A stretch of 14,156 nucleotides of DNA from Klebsiella pneumoniae (GTDB lineage Bacteria; Pseudomonadota; Gammaproteobacteria; Pseudomonadales; Pseudohongiellaceae). Positions 1-6,304 of this stretch are shown here, one piece after another (the stretch's first letter is position 1; each line of letters opens with the position of its first letter). A model generated the notes under the pieces. That model had not been told where the DNA came from. It saw only the letters and a program-made list of their open reading frames with translations, and made no database searches. Where the stretch lies: the NCBI GenBank assembly GCA_945869725.1, contig CAMBPO010000058.1:1-14156 (forward strand), in the 5' to 3' direction. A program made the position numbers and the translations under genes.

Positions 1-420
1 GACTTTTCTGAGGTCGTCAGTCGGAGACGCACACAACTTGATACATTCGCATGTAGCAAGTAAGCGGGGTTGTTCTGTCGCTTTTAGGTGTGAGAGTTTA
101 ATCACAACGCAATGCCGATCCAGTCGTCTCTTTCTTGATCAGCACTACAGAAACTTTCGCTTCTGTCAGGTCCTATATTTTTCTGTGTCACCATGCAATT
201 GACAAATTTAGCAGCAAGATTCTGTCGGCGATAACTGTGAGTTAGCAGACTCAATGCTTTTTGAGTGCTTTAGCGCATGTGACTGAGATGGGGTTAGAGA
301 TGGGTAGTCGTCTTGATCTCAGCTATAAGTATTTATGCCTAACACAAAGAATCGCAAAAATATTGCTTTTCATTTTGCGTGCTTGTGTAGCTCAGTTCGT
401 AATTGACGCAGGATAACTAG
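1..420. other. Non-coding left part of the integrated element
   Basis: I see no convincing gene on either strand in this stretch; all open frames are short and lack a good ribosome binding site. It is AT-rich and holds a weak hairpin (ACTCAA / TTGAGT, about 252-269) and short tRNA-like wording near 388-401. It runs straight into the palindrome array at 421. It may be the long control region of the gene that follows, or intergenic DNA of the element. The window starts inside the element, so what lies to the left is unknown. Confidence 0.5.
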
Positions 421-443
421 AAGTGTAGGTTCAACCTACACTT
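421..443. repeat. 23-bp perfect palindrome, copy 1 (putative operator)
   Basis: The arm AAGTGTAGGTT, one central C, then the exact reverse complement of the arm. It is identical to copy 2. A possible -35 (TTGACG, 403-408) lies 17 bases before TAGGTT inside this palindrome, so a bound protein could block a promoter here; that promoter is weak and inferred. Confidence 0.85.
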
Positions 444-462
444 TCACAGGCAGATTTTCCAG

Positions 463-485
463 AAGTGTAGGTTCAACCTACACTT
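463..485. repeat. 23-bp perfect palindrome, copy 2 (putative operator)
   Basis: Base-for-base identical to copy 1. It begins 42 bases after copy 1, which is about four helical turns, so proteins bound to both would sit on the same face of the DNA. Confidence 0.85.
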
Positions 486-489
486 TGAG

Positions 490-1371
490 ATGGGTATTGA
501 AAAGAGTGTCGGTTGCAACCTACACTTCCAAAAATCGGCAGAATTGAAACCATCAACAGATCAGGTACTGAATATGAAAAAGATACTACGCGACCTTTTT
601 GATCACATGGTGAGGACAGATATATGGGTGGAAAAAATTTACCTGATACCAAAGGATGGCAAGCTGATTGCTTATGGAAGGATTGAAGAGAAGCCGAAAA
701 AGAGTAAGAAAAAGAATAAAGAATCAGAGAATGAAAAACGAGAACGATTTGGCTTTATTAACGCGGTCAGTATCTCTGATTTTGATTGCCTTGATCAGTC
801 ATGCTACATCATGACAGAGGACTTGATTAAAATTAGCAAGCGAGGGTTCTTCAAGCAGACAAACATTAAGGGCGCGAACTTTGAGTTCATTATCAATGGC
901 ATTGAGGATGATCAATATGTTTTGAAAATAGTGTCTGAAGATGGGTCAATTAACACAGTGTTTTATCTGCCCTTAGCACCATCGGCAGAATCCACGTTTA
1001 TTAAATTCATAGATAAACCAAAATACGGCATTGAATGGATGCCAACAAAATCAGCAGTTCAGAGAATGAAAGCTCAGGCTAAAGTTGCTGGGCATGTAAA
1101 CTTTCTAATAGAGAACGACAATCTTGTGGCGAGGTTTAGTGAGGATAATATTTCAGGCTACTGCGTGTTACATCCGCATCCTATTAAAAAGCTAAGTAAT
1201 GCTTTGCCATACAGTGACATTTTTTTTGATGCTCGCATGATTTGTTCCGCATTAAGCTCATTGGGTATCAAGAAAGTCTTAATTGAAGAGAGGGATTCTT
1301 TTTTTGAAATTCAATGTAGGTCAGATGATTTTAATTACAACTATTATATTCTTGCCCTTCAGAATACATAA
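490..1371 (+). CDS. Putative sliding-clamp-fold protein of the element (PCNA / T4 gp45 type)
   Basis: No family is recognised by name; the call rests on the order of predicted strands and helices. Counting from ATG 490, residues 29-163 contain a helix, strands (EKIYLIPKDGKLIAYGRI), a basic charged loop (66-87), FGFINAVSISDFD, the helix EDLIKISK, then FEFIINGI, YVLKIVSEDG and NTVFYLPL. Residues 186-290 repeat the pattern: the helix SAVQRMKAQAKVA, HVNFLIENDNLVARFSED, the helix DARMICSALSSLG, KKVLIEE, FFEIQC and the last strand YNYYILAL. T4 gp45 and PCNA have two such domains, and a 265-aa length fits PCNA. ATG 574 (residue 29) is the likelier start, because ATG 490 has no ribosome binding site and lies among the palindromes. 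A clamp would hold a polymerase on DNA; no polymerase gene is visible here. The gene itself is clear, the function is an inference. Confidence 0.5.
   Translation: MGIEKSVGCNLHFQKSAELKPSTDQVLNMKKILRDLFDHMVRTDIWVEKIYLIPKDGKLIAYGRIEEKPKKSKKKNKESENEKRERFGFINAVSISDFDCLDQSCYIMTEDLIKISKRGFFKQTNIKGANFEFIINGIEDDQYVLKIVSEDGSINTVFYLPLAPSAESTFIKFIDKPKYGIEWMPTKSAVQRMKAQAKVAGHVNFLIENDNLVARFSEDNISGYCVLHPHPIKKLSNALPYSDIFFDARMICSALSSLGIKKVLIEERDSFFEIQCRSDDFNYNYYILALQNT
504..527. repeat. Degenerate palindrome, copy 3 (putative operator)
   Basis: The left arm GAGTGTCGGTT and right arm AACCTACACTT match the copy 1 arms with two changes in the left arm, and the centre is two bases (GC) instead of one. It begins about 41-42 bases after copy 2. 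It lies inside the longest open reading frame if ATG 490 is used, but upstream of the gene if ATG 574 is the start. Confidence 0.75.
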
Positions 1372-1400
1372 AACTCGTCATACGAAAAGTATGACGAGTT
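1372..1400. terminator. Hairpin between convergent genes
   Basis: The arm AACTCGTCATAC, loop GAAAA, then an exact 12-base complement. It starts directly after the stop codon at 1369-1371 and lies 25 bases from the end of the convergent gene. The stem is strong but no clear T-run follows on either strand, so it may be a weak two-way terminator or an mRNA 3'-end stabiliser. Confidence 0.6.
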
Positions 1401-1425
1401 CTGTGTGAGAATCATATCTTGAGCA

Positions 1426-2292
1426 TCAATCAAGAGACTTAACAAATGTCTTCTTAAAAGTCGTGATTAATTTTTCATCACGAATCACTTCAATGATTGC
1501 GATCTGACCAGACTTATATTGACGAGCGATCAGAACAACATCTACGCCGTCATTATTTTCTGCTACAGAAGATAGCGCAGTGTCTTTGATCTCAGCAATC
1601 ATTGTTGCTTTACTGAAGTGTTCTTTCGTCTTAGCTTCAAGATCAATTGATTGCTTCTGTTCATTCTCTTCACGCTCACGTCTAATCTTATCAAGACCAC
1701 CACTCTTTTTAACCCACGCAGCAAAGTCTGCTGGTGCTACATTCGCATCAATAGCTTTGCGAAGTACGGCTGAGTACACGGACGCTTGGCTACGGCTAAT
1801 GCTTTCAGACTCAACTGGGTTTGATTCTTCAAAAACAAAGCGAACAATCACAGTTTCAAAAGGCGTGTTCTCTTGAATCTTACGTTTCGCATTTTTAGCT
1901 TCGCGGTAAACATTAAGTGATTCGCGCAGCGCAGACTTTGGATCATTGCGCTGAGGATCAATACACAACGCGAGGCAGTCGCTCAGAATCGCATACAGAA
2001 AATCTGCGTGATTGTTCAGCAGCGCATCGTAGCTTGCTCTGCGATTAATCAGTGATTCAAAGAACGAATTATATCGGCTCATTGATTCACTGAAGTCAGC
2101 AGCAACAGTGCTTGGTTCTGCTGTCGCAGTGCTTTCTTGAGTCAAAGTGTCGGGTGACACTACACTTGTTTCATTCGCAGCTTTCGCTGTGAAGCTAACT
2201 GGAAATGAACTGTAAGTGTAGTTGCTAGCAATGTTGTTGATAGCAAAATTTGAAGTTGCTTGCTGTACTGCGTTTTCAATAACTATAGTCAT
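1426..2292 (-). CDS. Hypothetical element protein, 288 aa, helix-rich
   Basis: I do not recognise this gene. The start is fixed by a strong ribosome binding site, GGAGG (2301-2305 on the complement), 8 bases before ATG 2292; a longer frame from 2349 has no such site. Residues 1-65 are rich in Ser, Thr, Ala and Asn and look disordered. Residues 73-140 look helical (SFFESLINRR, DFLYAILSDCLALC). Residues 171-207 read VYSAVLRKAIDANVAPADF then AWVKKSGGLDKIRRERE, which resembles a compact helical DNA- or protein-binding unit. After a charged helix (205-230) the end is strand-rich (DVVLIARQ, IAIIEVI, KLITTFKKTF). There is no signal peptide or membrane segment. A 23-bp palindrome lies inside codons 42-50. 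The gene is convergent with the clamp-like gene and divergent from the YYWWW gene. It could be a regulator, but that is only a guess. Confidence 0.7.
   Translation of the reverse strand: MTIVIENAVQQATSNFAINNIASNYTYSSFPVSFTAKAANETSVVSPDTLTQESTATAEPSTVAADFSESMSRYNSFFESLINRRASYDALLNNHADFLYAILSDCLALCIDPQRNDPKSALRESLNVYREAKNAKRKIQENTPFETVIVRFVFEESNPVESESISRSQASVYSAVLRKAIDANVAPADFAAWVKKSGGLDKIRREREENEQKQSIDLEAKTKEHFSKATMIAEIKDTALSSVAENNDGVDVVLIARQYKSGQIAIIEVIRDEKLITTFKKTFVKSLD
2145..2167. repeat. 23-bp palindrome-like site, copy 4, inside a gene
   Basis: It has the same 23-base length and outer blocks (AAGTGT ... ACACTT) as copies 1 and 2 and matches them at 18 of 23 positions, with changes near the centre. 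It lies within codons 42-50 of the 288-aa protein, about 125 bases into the gene. A further half site, AAGTGTAG, occurs at 2214-2221. Confidence 0.7.
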
Positions 2293-2300
2293 GACGTTGT

Positions 2301-2305
2301 CCTCC
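2301..2305 (-). promoter_or_regulatory. Ribosome binding site that fixes the 288-aa gene start
   Basis: GGAGG on the complement, 8 bases before ATG 2292. It rules against the in-frame ATG at 2349, which would read through it. Confidence 0.8.
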
Positions 2306-2415
2306 ACGGACGGTGTTAGTAAGAGCGATAAAGGTCTCTTTATCTGCAACTCTTACTTTATTCATTATATATGGTATAGAATTAACTACTAGAATATGAG
2401 CTTTTGATGCTAAAT
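2306..2415. promoter_or_regulatory. Divergent promoter region
   Basis: This AT-rich stretch separates the leftward 288-aa gene from the rightward YYWWW gene. On the complement there is a perfect -10 hexamer TATAAT (2364-2369), but its -35 is poor. On the + strand TATAGA (2375-2380) could serve as a -10, again with a weak -35. No copy of the 23-bp palindrome lies here. Confidence 0.4.
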
Positions 2416-2420
2416 AGGAG
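2416..2420 (+). promoter_or_regulatory. Ribosome binding site that fixes the YYWWW gene start
   Basis: AGGAG, 9 bases before ATG 2430. The TTG at 2421 touches this site directly and so is not a usable start. Confidence 0.75.
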
Positions 2421-2429
2421 TTGGCAAAT

Positions 2430-3176
2430 ATGGCAGGGCGAAGATACTTTATATTTGACTATCCACGTCTTGGCACCAAGAAGAATCCATCCAACGAGTC
2501 CCAGCTCATTCGCAGTCCTTATTACTGGTGGTGGGTGTATCTGAAGCGCAACAAGGAATACTTGCGCTGCTGTGAGAATGAGGGACGAGGCAAGTTGTCT
2601 GCGCTGTATCAGGACTTTGGGGATGTCAGAGATGATGACTTTAGGGAATGGTGGGGGCGCAAGTTAAGCAAAGGCGACTACCTTTTCGCAGAGAGGTCGC
2701 TAGATTTTTATGTCAAACGACTAGGTAGCAAGGACGAGTGGGATTCGGATTGGAGCAATGACAATGTGGCTGTGGTTGCTGTCAACCTTAAGATGCGCTC
2801 CAAGCGTGATATCCAAAAATACTTCTCACGACTGCTAGCGCAGGTTAAGCCCGAAAAGCGTGGCAAGAAGGCAGTTCCTGATTCTTCGGCAAGGTATCAG
2901 CTTTGTAGAAATGTGACTCAGCAGAATCTACAGGTGATGCTAACGATCTTTGACGCCGTTGAGCACAACAAGGCATTGCCTAAGGATCAGCGAAAGAGGC
3001 TTTGGCAGATTGGCGAGGAATTCAGATTGGTTAGGACGGCAATGACGAAGGTAACAGACATGCCTTCAGATGCCTCAATCAAGCGCCATGTGATGTCCAA
3101 CACCGTCACTAGATACTACAAGCGAGCCAAGAAGATTATAGAGAATACCTCTCTCGGCAGATTTCCAGACGGTTAA
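2430..3176 (+). CDS. Hypothetical element protein, 248 aa, with YYWWW block
   Basis: I cannot assign a function. I have an impression of similar proteins in small integrase-bearing islands, but cannot name a family. Near the N-terminus, SPYYWWWVYLKRN (29-41) is followed by YLRCC (44-48), KLSALYQDFGDVRDDDFREWW (55-75) and LFAERS (85-90). This very aromatic, charged pattern looks like a conserved core that is not membrane-embedded. The middle has a strand (VAVVAVNLKM, 113-122) and a basic helix (RDIQKYFSRLL). The end is helical and basic (RYQLCRNVTQQNL, KDQRKRLWQIGEEF, TRYYKRAKKII), which suggests nucleic-acid binding. ATG 2430 is chosen because AGGAG lies 9 bases upstream. The stop codon overlaps palindrome copy 5. 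The gene is divergent from the 288-aa gene and convergent with the integrase. Confidence 0.75.
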   Translation: MAGRRYFIFDYPRLGTKKNPSNESQLIRSPYYWWWVYLKRNKEYLRCCENEGRGKLSALYQDFGDVRDDDFREWWGRKLSKGDYLFAERSLDFYVKRLGSKDEWDSDWSNDNVAVVAVNLKMRSKRDIQKYFSRLLAQVKPEKRGKKAVPDSSARYQLCRNVTQQNLQVMLTIFDAVEHNKALPKDQRKRLWQIGEEFRLVRTAMTKVTDMPSDASIKRHVMSNTVTRYYKRAKKIIENTSLGRFPDG

Positions 3177-3197
3177 GTGTAGGTTGACACGACACTT
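3175..3197. repeat. 23-bp palindrome-like site, copy 5
   Basis: It begins with AAGTGTAGGTT exactly as in copies 1 and 2 and ends in ACACTT, matching at 19 of 23 positions. It overlaps the TAA stop (3174-3176) of the YYWWW gene and lies about 100 bases past the end of the convergent integrase gene. Confidence 0.7.
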
Positions 3198-3300
3198 GTC
3201 CAAATGAAAATTATTCTTGTTTGGTGTCTGCCTTCATGTTGTGCCATCTAAGTGCTTGCTGAGATGTCTCATGAGGTTGGTATAGGCTTGCTCACTTCAA

Positions 3301-4539
3301 TCACACATCATCATGCCAACCACTCAAACGATCTGCTTTCTGGAAAGGCTCAGTATGACCATAATGATACTCAATCATTTTGACCGAAGTGCCCATCTGC
3401 TTAGCTAACAGATGAATGGTAATGGGTGGTTCGCGTAGCAGCTCTTGGGTGGCGTAAAAGTGCCTAAAGCTGTAAAGGGTGCGCGATGTGCCTTCAGCGC
3501 CCGTTAACAGATTTGCGCTAGTGATAAATTTTGTGAATGTGCCATCAATTCTGGCAGGCTGCGTACCATCGCTTAAACAGAACAGCAGCACATCCATGCG
3601 CTTCTTTATGATCTGATCAAGCGTCATTGCTTGAAGCTGTGGGTTGCGGTTCTTAATACGCTCAAGAATCTTTTTGAAGTCGCTAAAGTCGTTATGTCTG
3701 ACAACAACGGTGCGGCGCTCTTCGGTGGCTTTTCTGCCTTTTCGCTTGGTGGCAACAATGGTAACAACATCATTGCCTTTTTGGCTTTTCACAAAACTGA
3801 TGTTTGACCACGTGATCTCCATTGCTTCTCTGCCATGTCTGATACCACTGTTTGCTAAAAACAGCACATAGTCATACAGCATCAGTCTGATTTCAGTGTC
3901 TTTGTCTCTGTGCGATTTTTGTTGGCTCCAGTGCTTAAGCTTTTGGATTAACGAGCGATACTCGCTGATCTCAAAGGTGGGTCTGCGTGTGCTTTGTTTA
4001 CCCACGCTCTTTAACACGGGCAGCAAGTCTGTCGTTGCCCATCCCCTTGATACAGATTCTGTGAGTATCAGCTTAAGAGCTGCGTGGTGATTGGCAATGG
4101 TGCTTTGTGTGGGCATTCGGTCAAGCTCATCAGACACATATTGGATGTAGCCTTCGTACTTGGCGCGAATGTTATCTAACTTGGTGTGGGCGAAGTAGGG
4201 GATCTGATATTTGTTGATCACTGAGATGTAGCTTTTATATGTCTCTTTCCACTCGCGTGTATTTTTGAGTGATTCAAGCTTTTCAACAATGGTTTTAGCA
4301 ACGGTGGTAAATGAGCGAGTGTTGGAGGGTAGCTTGTTTCTGGATTTGAGTCTGGCTTCGTAAAACAGGTCAATGGCTTTGTCGCGGGCTTTGCTGATCT
4401 CTATTTCGTTGGTAGCTAAGCGATACCAAGTGCCGTCTTCAAGCTTGATGCGACAGTACCATTTTGCGGTGCCAGACTGCTGATACAGATTACATCTGTC
4501 TTGTAGGACAACACGACTAGGGTCAGTGATTTTGCGCAT
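3301..4539 (-). CDS. Tyrosine recombinase / integrase of the element
   Basis: This is a site-specific integrase of 412 aa that would cut and join DNA through a tyrosine to insert or excise the element. The N-terminal part (about 1-65) fits an arm-type DNA-binding domain, 75-170 the helical core-binding (SAM-like) domain, and 190-400 the catalytic domain. Visible catalytic residues are R234 in SGIRHGRE, a Lys in TKRKGRK (about 265), the second Arg R359 in LYSFRHFYAT and the nucleophile Y393 in EYHYGHT. In the HxxR box the His is Tyr, and the later His/Trp position reads GTS; both variants occur in relatives as far as I know, so the enzyme looks intact. The start at 4539 has AGG about 9 bases upstream. 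Its 5' end lies 101 bases from the 3' end of tRNA-Phe, which points to that gene as the attachment site. No excisionase gene is visible. Confidence 0.93.
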   Translation of the reverse strand: MRKITDPSRVVLQDRCNLYQQSGTAKWYCRIKLEDGTWYRLATNEIEISKARDKAIDLFYEARLKSRNKLPSNTRSFTTVAKTIVEKLESLKNTREWKETYKSYISVINKYQIPYFAHTKLDNIRAKYEGYIQYVSDELDRMPTQSTIANHHAALKLILTESVSRGWATTDLLPVLKSVGKQSTRRPTFEISEYRSLIQKLKHWSQQKSHRDKDTEIRLMLYDYVLFLANSGIRHGREAMEITWSNISFVKSQKGNDVVTIVATKRKGRKATEERRTVVVRHNDFSDFKKILERIKNRNPQLQAMTLDQIIKKRMDVLLFCLSDGTQPARIDGTFTKFITSANLLTGAEGTSRTLYSFRHFYATQELLREPPITIHLLAKQMGTSVKMIEYHYGHTEPFQKADRLSGWHDDV

Positions 4540-4640
4540 ACAGAAAACCTATGAAAATGTCGGCTTAAAGTTATGCTATAACTATGCTACAGGATTTGGG
4601 GCAGGGCAAGAAAATAAAAGTGAAGTAAATCAGATATTTA
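4540..4640 (-). promoter_or_regulatory. Integrase control region and element end
   Basis: This gap should hold the integrase promoter and the arm part of the attachment site. It carries two near-identical short direct repeats, TTATGCTA (4571-4578) and ACTATGCTA (4581-4589), 10 bases apart, which could bind the integrase or an excision factor. No strong promoter hexamers stand out. Confidence 0.4.
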
Positions 4641-4716
4641 TGGTGCCCAGGGGCGGAATCGAACCACCGACACGAGGATTTTCAATCCTCTGCTCTACCA
4701 ACTGAGCTACCTGGGC
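4641..4716 (-). tRNA. tRNA-Phe (anticodon GAA)
   Basis: On the complement the gene starts GCCCAGGTAGCTCAGTTGG and ends in GGGCACCA, giving 76 bases with an encoded CCA. The 7-bp acceptor stem (GCCCAGG / CCTGGGC), D-arm, anticodon loop TTGAAAA with GAA, and T-loop TTCGATT are all present. It follows yggX on the same strand and may be transcribed with it. Its 3' half faces the integrase, so the attachment core very likely lies in this gene; the tRNA is intact, as expected when an element restores the 3' end. Confidence 0.98.
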
Positions 4717-4829
4717 AATGCAGATGCGCTTCTGGGGGGGTGGCCCCTAGCGACAAGGCGCGTATTAAAACCGTTGCGGCGCTTTGAGTCAACCCCATGA
4801 ATTGATCTTTCCCGGCGTAAAACGCAGTT

Positions 4830-5117
4830 TTAACGGGGCTGTGTATCGGACTCGGGTGGCACGTATCCGCTGGCTGTATCGAAGGTTTCGTTGGCCAAAA
4901 AGCGGTCCATCTGTTCGGTCAGATAGCGGCGGTCGTCGGCGGAGGCCATGCTGAGGTGTTTTTCGTTGATCAGCATCACCTGTTGTTTCTGCCATAGCTG
5001 CCAGGCTTGGGCGGATATGTTTTCAAAGATGAATTTGCCTTTTTCACCGGGGTAGGGCGCAACCACCAGCCCGGGTAGTTGTTGCTGGAGTTTTTTGCAA
5101 AAAACGCTTCGTGTCAT
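4830..5117 (-). CDS. yggX: YggX-family Fe(II) trafficking / oxidative protection protein
   Basis: This small cytoplasmic protein (95 aa; family members are about 90) is linked to iron handling and to protecting iron-sulfur proteins from oxidation. Diagnostic blocks are SVFCKKLQ with its conserved Cys7, the YPGEKGKFIFENIS motif (22-35), AWQLWQKQQVMLINEKHLSM (38-57), the helix DRRYLTEQMDRFL and the late GYVPPE motif. It starts 21 bases after the mutY stop on the same strand, so the two genes are probably co-transcribed; pairing of mutY with yggX is well known in gammaproteobacteria and fits a shared role against oxidative damage. The ribosome binding site is weak, which is compatible with coupling to mutY. 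Confidence 0.95.
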   Translation of the reverse strand: MTRSVFCKKLQQQLPGLVVAPYPGEKGKFIFENISAQAWQLWQKQQVMLINEKHLSMASADDRRYLTEQMDRFLANETFDTASGYVPPESDTQPR

Positions 5118-5138
5118 AACAGGCTCGGTGAATGTTTA

Positions 5139-6302
5139 TCAGGGGATCAGGGGACCGGGGGATCGGGGTTCAGGGATCAGGCAGTCATCATACAACTGTT
5201 GCAGCAATTTTTTCACAGGGGCTGCCAGGCCGAGTTTTACTGAATGATCCAGAGGATACCAGCATAATCCTTGCTGAGGTTCTGCAATGTGGACGGCTTT
5301 GGCGCTTGCCGGGACCGGGGTGATATCAAGATGGAAATGGCTGAACGTGTGTCGGGTCATGGGCCAATTCTGTTCCGGCCGGGCGTGGTGCATGCTGGCC
5401 CACGCTTGCAGTGTATCCATGTCACTGAATTCTGGCAGGCTCCATAAGCCGCCCCAGATGCCCTTGGCGGGGCGCTGCTGCAGCAACACCTGATGTTGCT
5501 GGTGGCAAAGCAGCATATATATCTGCCGGACTGGCAGTGTTTTGCGGGGTTTGCTGACGGGCAGGCTGCGAACCTGGTTGTTGGCCAGAGCCTGGCAATC
5601 GCTTCGCAGCGGGCAGCGTGTGCAGTCGGGTTTGCTGCGGGTGCAGACTGTGGCGCCCAGATCCATCATGGCTTGGGTGTAGTGGGCGACGTCGGTGGCC
5701 GGTGTGGACAGTTCGGCCAGTTGCCACAGGTGTTTTAGCGTGTTGGTCTCGCCTGCCCAGCGTTTGATGGCGTAGTAGCGGCACAATACGCGTTTGACGT
5801 TGCCATCCAGAATCACGCCGCGTTGTCCCATGCCCAGCGACAGAATGGCACCGGCGGTGGATCGGCCGATGCCCGGCAGTGCTTCAAGTGCTTCCAGGCT
5901 TACGGGGAACTCGCCGGCATGCGATTGACAGAGCAGTTGCGCAGTTTTGTGCAGGTTACGTGCTCGGGCGTAGTAGCCAAGTCCTGTCCATAGGTGCAGC
6001 ACTTCATCGACCGGTGCTGCGGCCAGCATCTGCAGATAAGGGAAGCGCTGCATAAAGCGTTGGTAGTAGGCTATCACGGTGCTCACCTGCGTCTGCTGCA
6101 GCATGATCTCCGATACCCAGACGCGGTAGGGCGTCGCGTCAGCTTGCCATGGCAGATCGTGGCGGCCATGTTGACGGAACCAGTCGAGCACGGTTGCCGC
6201 ATCCAGTGGCCGGGTGTCTGCCATGGGGCATGGCTGGGCGTCTGATTGAACGTCTGATTCAACGTCTGATTCAACGTCTGATTCAACGTCGGGGCCGGTC
6301 AT
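5139..6302 (-). CDS. mutY: A/G-specific adenine DNA glycosylase MutY
   Basis: The enzyme removes adenine mispaired with 8-oxoguanine in base excision repair. Numbering from ATG 6302 (387 aa): catalytic Glu65 in [10 protein letters not shown], helix-hairpin-helix [12 protein letters not shown] (142-153), catalytic Asp166 in ILDGNVKRV, and the [4Fe-4S] cysteines C220, C227, C230 and C236 in the exact C-X6-C-X2-C-X5-C spacing. A NUDIX-like C-terminal domain (about 258-375) carries [10 protein letters not shown], which reads 8-oxoG. Other starts are GTG 6308, overlapping the asmA stop by 4 bases, and ATG 6224, where homology begins but without a ribosome binding site. The residues before 6224 are an acidic SDVE repeat, unusual for MutY. 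The C-terminal tail ([11 protein letters not shown]) is encoded by the G-quadruplex segment. It is translationally coupled to asmA and followed by yggX. Confidence 0.96.
   Translation of the reverse strand: MTGPDVESDVESDVESDVQSDAQPCPMADTRPLDAATVLDWFRQHGRHDLPWQADATPYRVWVSEIMLQQTQVSTVIAYYQRFMQRFPYLQMLAAAPVDEVLHLWTGLGYYARARNLHKTAQLLCQSHAGEFPVSLEALEALPGIGRSTAGAILSLGMGQRGVILDGNVKRVLCRYYAIKRWAGETNTLKHLWQLAELSTPATDVAHYTQAMMDLGATVCTRSKPDCTRCPLRSDCQALANNQVRSLPVSKPRKTLPVRQIYMLLCHQQHQVLLQQRPAKGIWGGLWSLPEFSDMDTLQAWASMHHARPEQNWPMTRHTFSHFHLDITPVPASAKAVHIAEPQQGLCWYPLDHSVKLGLAAPVKKLLQQLYDDCLIPEPRSPGPLIP
5142..5168 (+). other. G-quadruplex motif over the 3' end of mutY
   Basis: Four guanine runs (5142-5145, 5150-5153, 5157-5161, 5165-5168) of 4-5 bases are separated by loops of 4, 3 and 3 bases, with a further GGG at 5173-5175. 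The G-rich strand is the + strand, the template for mutY, so the mutY mRNA is C-rich here. It falls within the last codons of mutY, past the conserved protein core. Confidence 0.7.
6239..6290. repeat. 12-bp tandem repeat in the 5' end of mutY
   Basis: The unit CGTCTGATTCAA (+ strand) occurs three times exactly (6251-6286), preceded by one copy with a single change (6239-6250) and followed by four more bases of the unit. Because the unit is 12 bases, gain or loss of copies keeps the mutY frame and only changes the number of acidic Ser-Asp-Val-Glu blocks. Confidence 0.9.
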
Positions 6303-6304
6303 GG

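Noticed and set aside
381..451. tRNA-like segment: GCTTGTG and CACAGGC could form a 7-bp acceptor stem 71 bases apart, with TAGCTCAGTTCGTA like a D-arm and TTCAA like a T-loop
   Set aside because: The D-stem, anticodon stem and T-stem do not pair, the TTC is three bases out of register, and the T-like part is the repeated palindrome. At most it is a relic or chance.
1..489. Left attachment site of the element
   Set aside because: No repeat of the tRNA-Phe 3' end is found here, so the left boundary must be outside the window.
421..527. Short CRISPR array
   Set aside because: The units are full palindromes, only 18-19 bases separate them, the third is degenerate, and further copies are scattered singly. 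No cas genes are seen.
2293..2349. Longer 288-aa protein starting at 2349 on the complement
   Set aside because: A strong GGAGG lies 8 bases before ATG 2292; the upstream start has no such site and would read through it.
4789..4995. Open frame on the complement overlapping yggX
   Set aside because: It overlaps the clear yggX gene in another frame and shows no family features.
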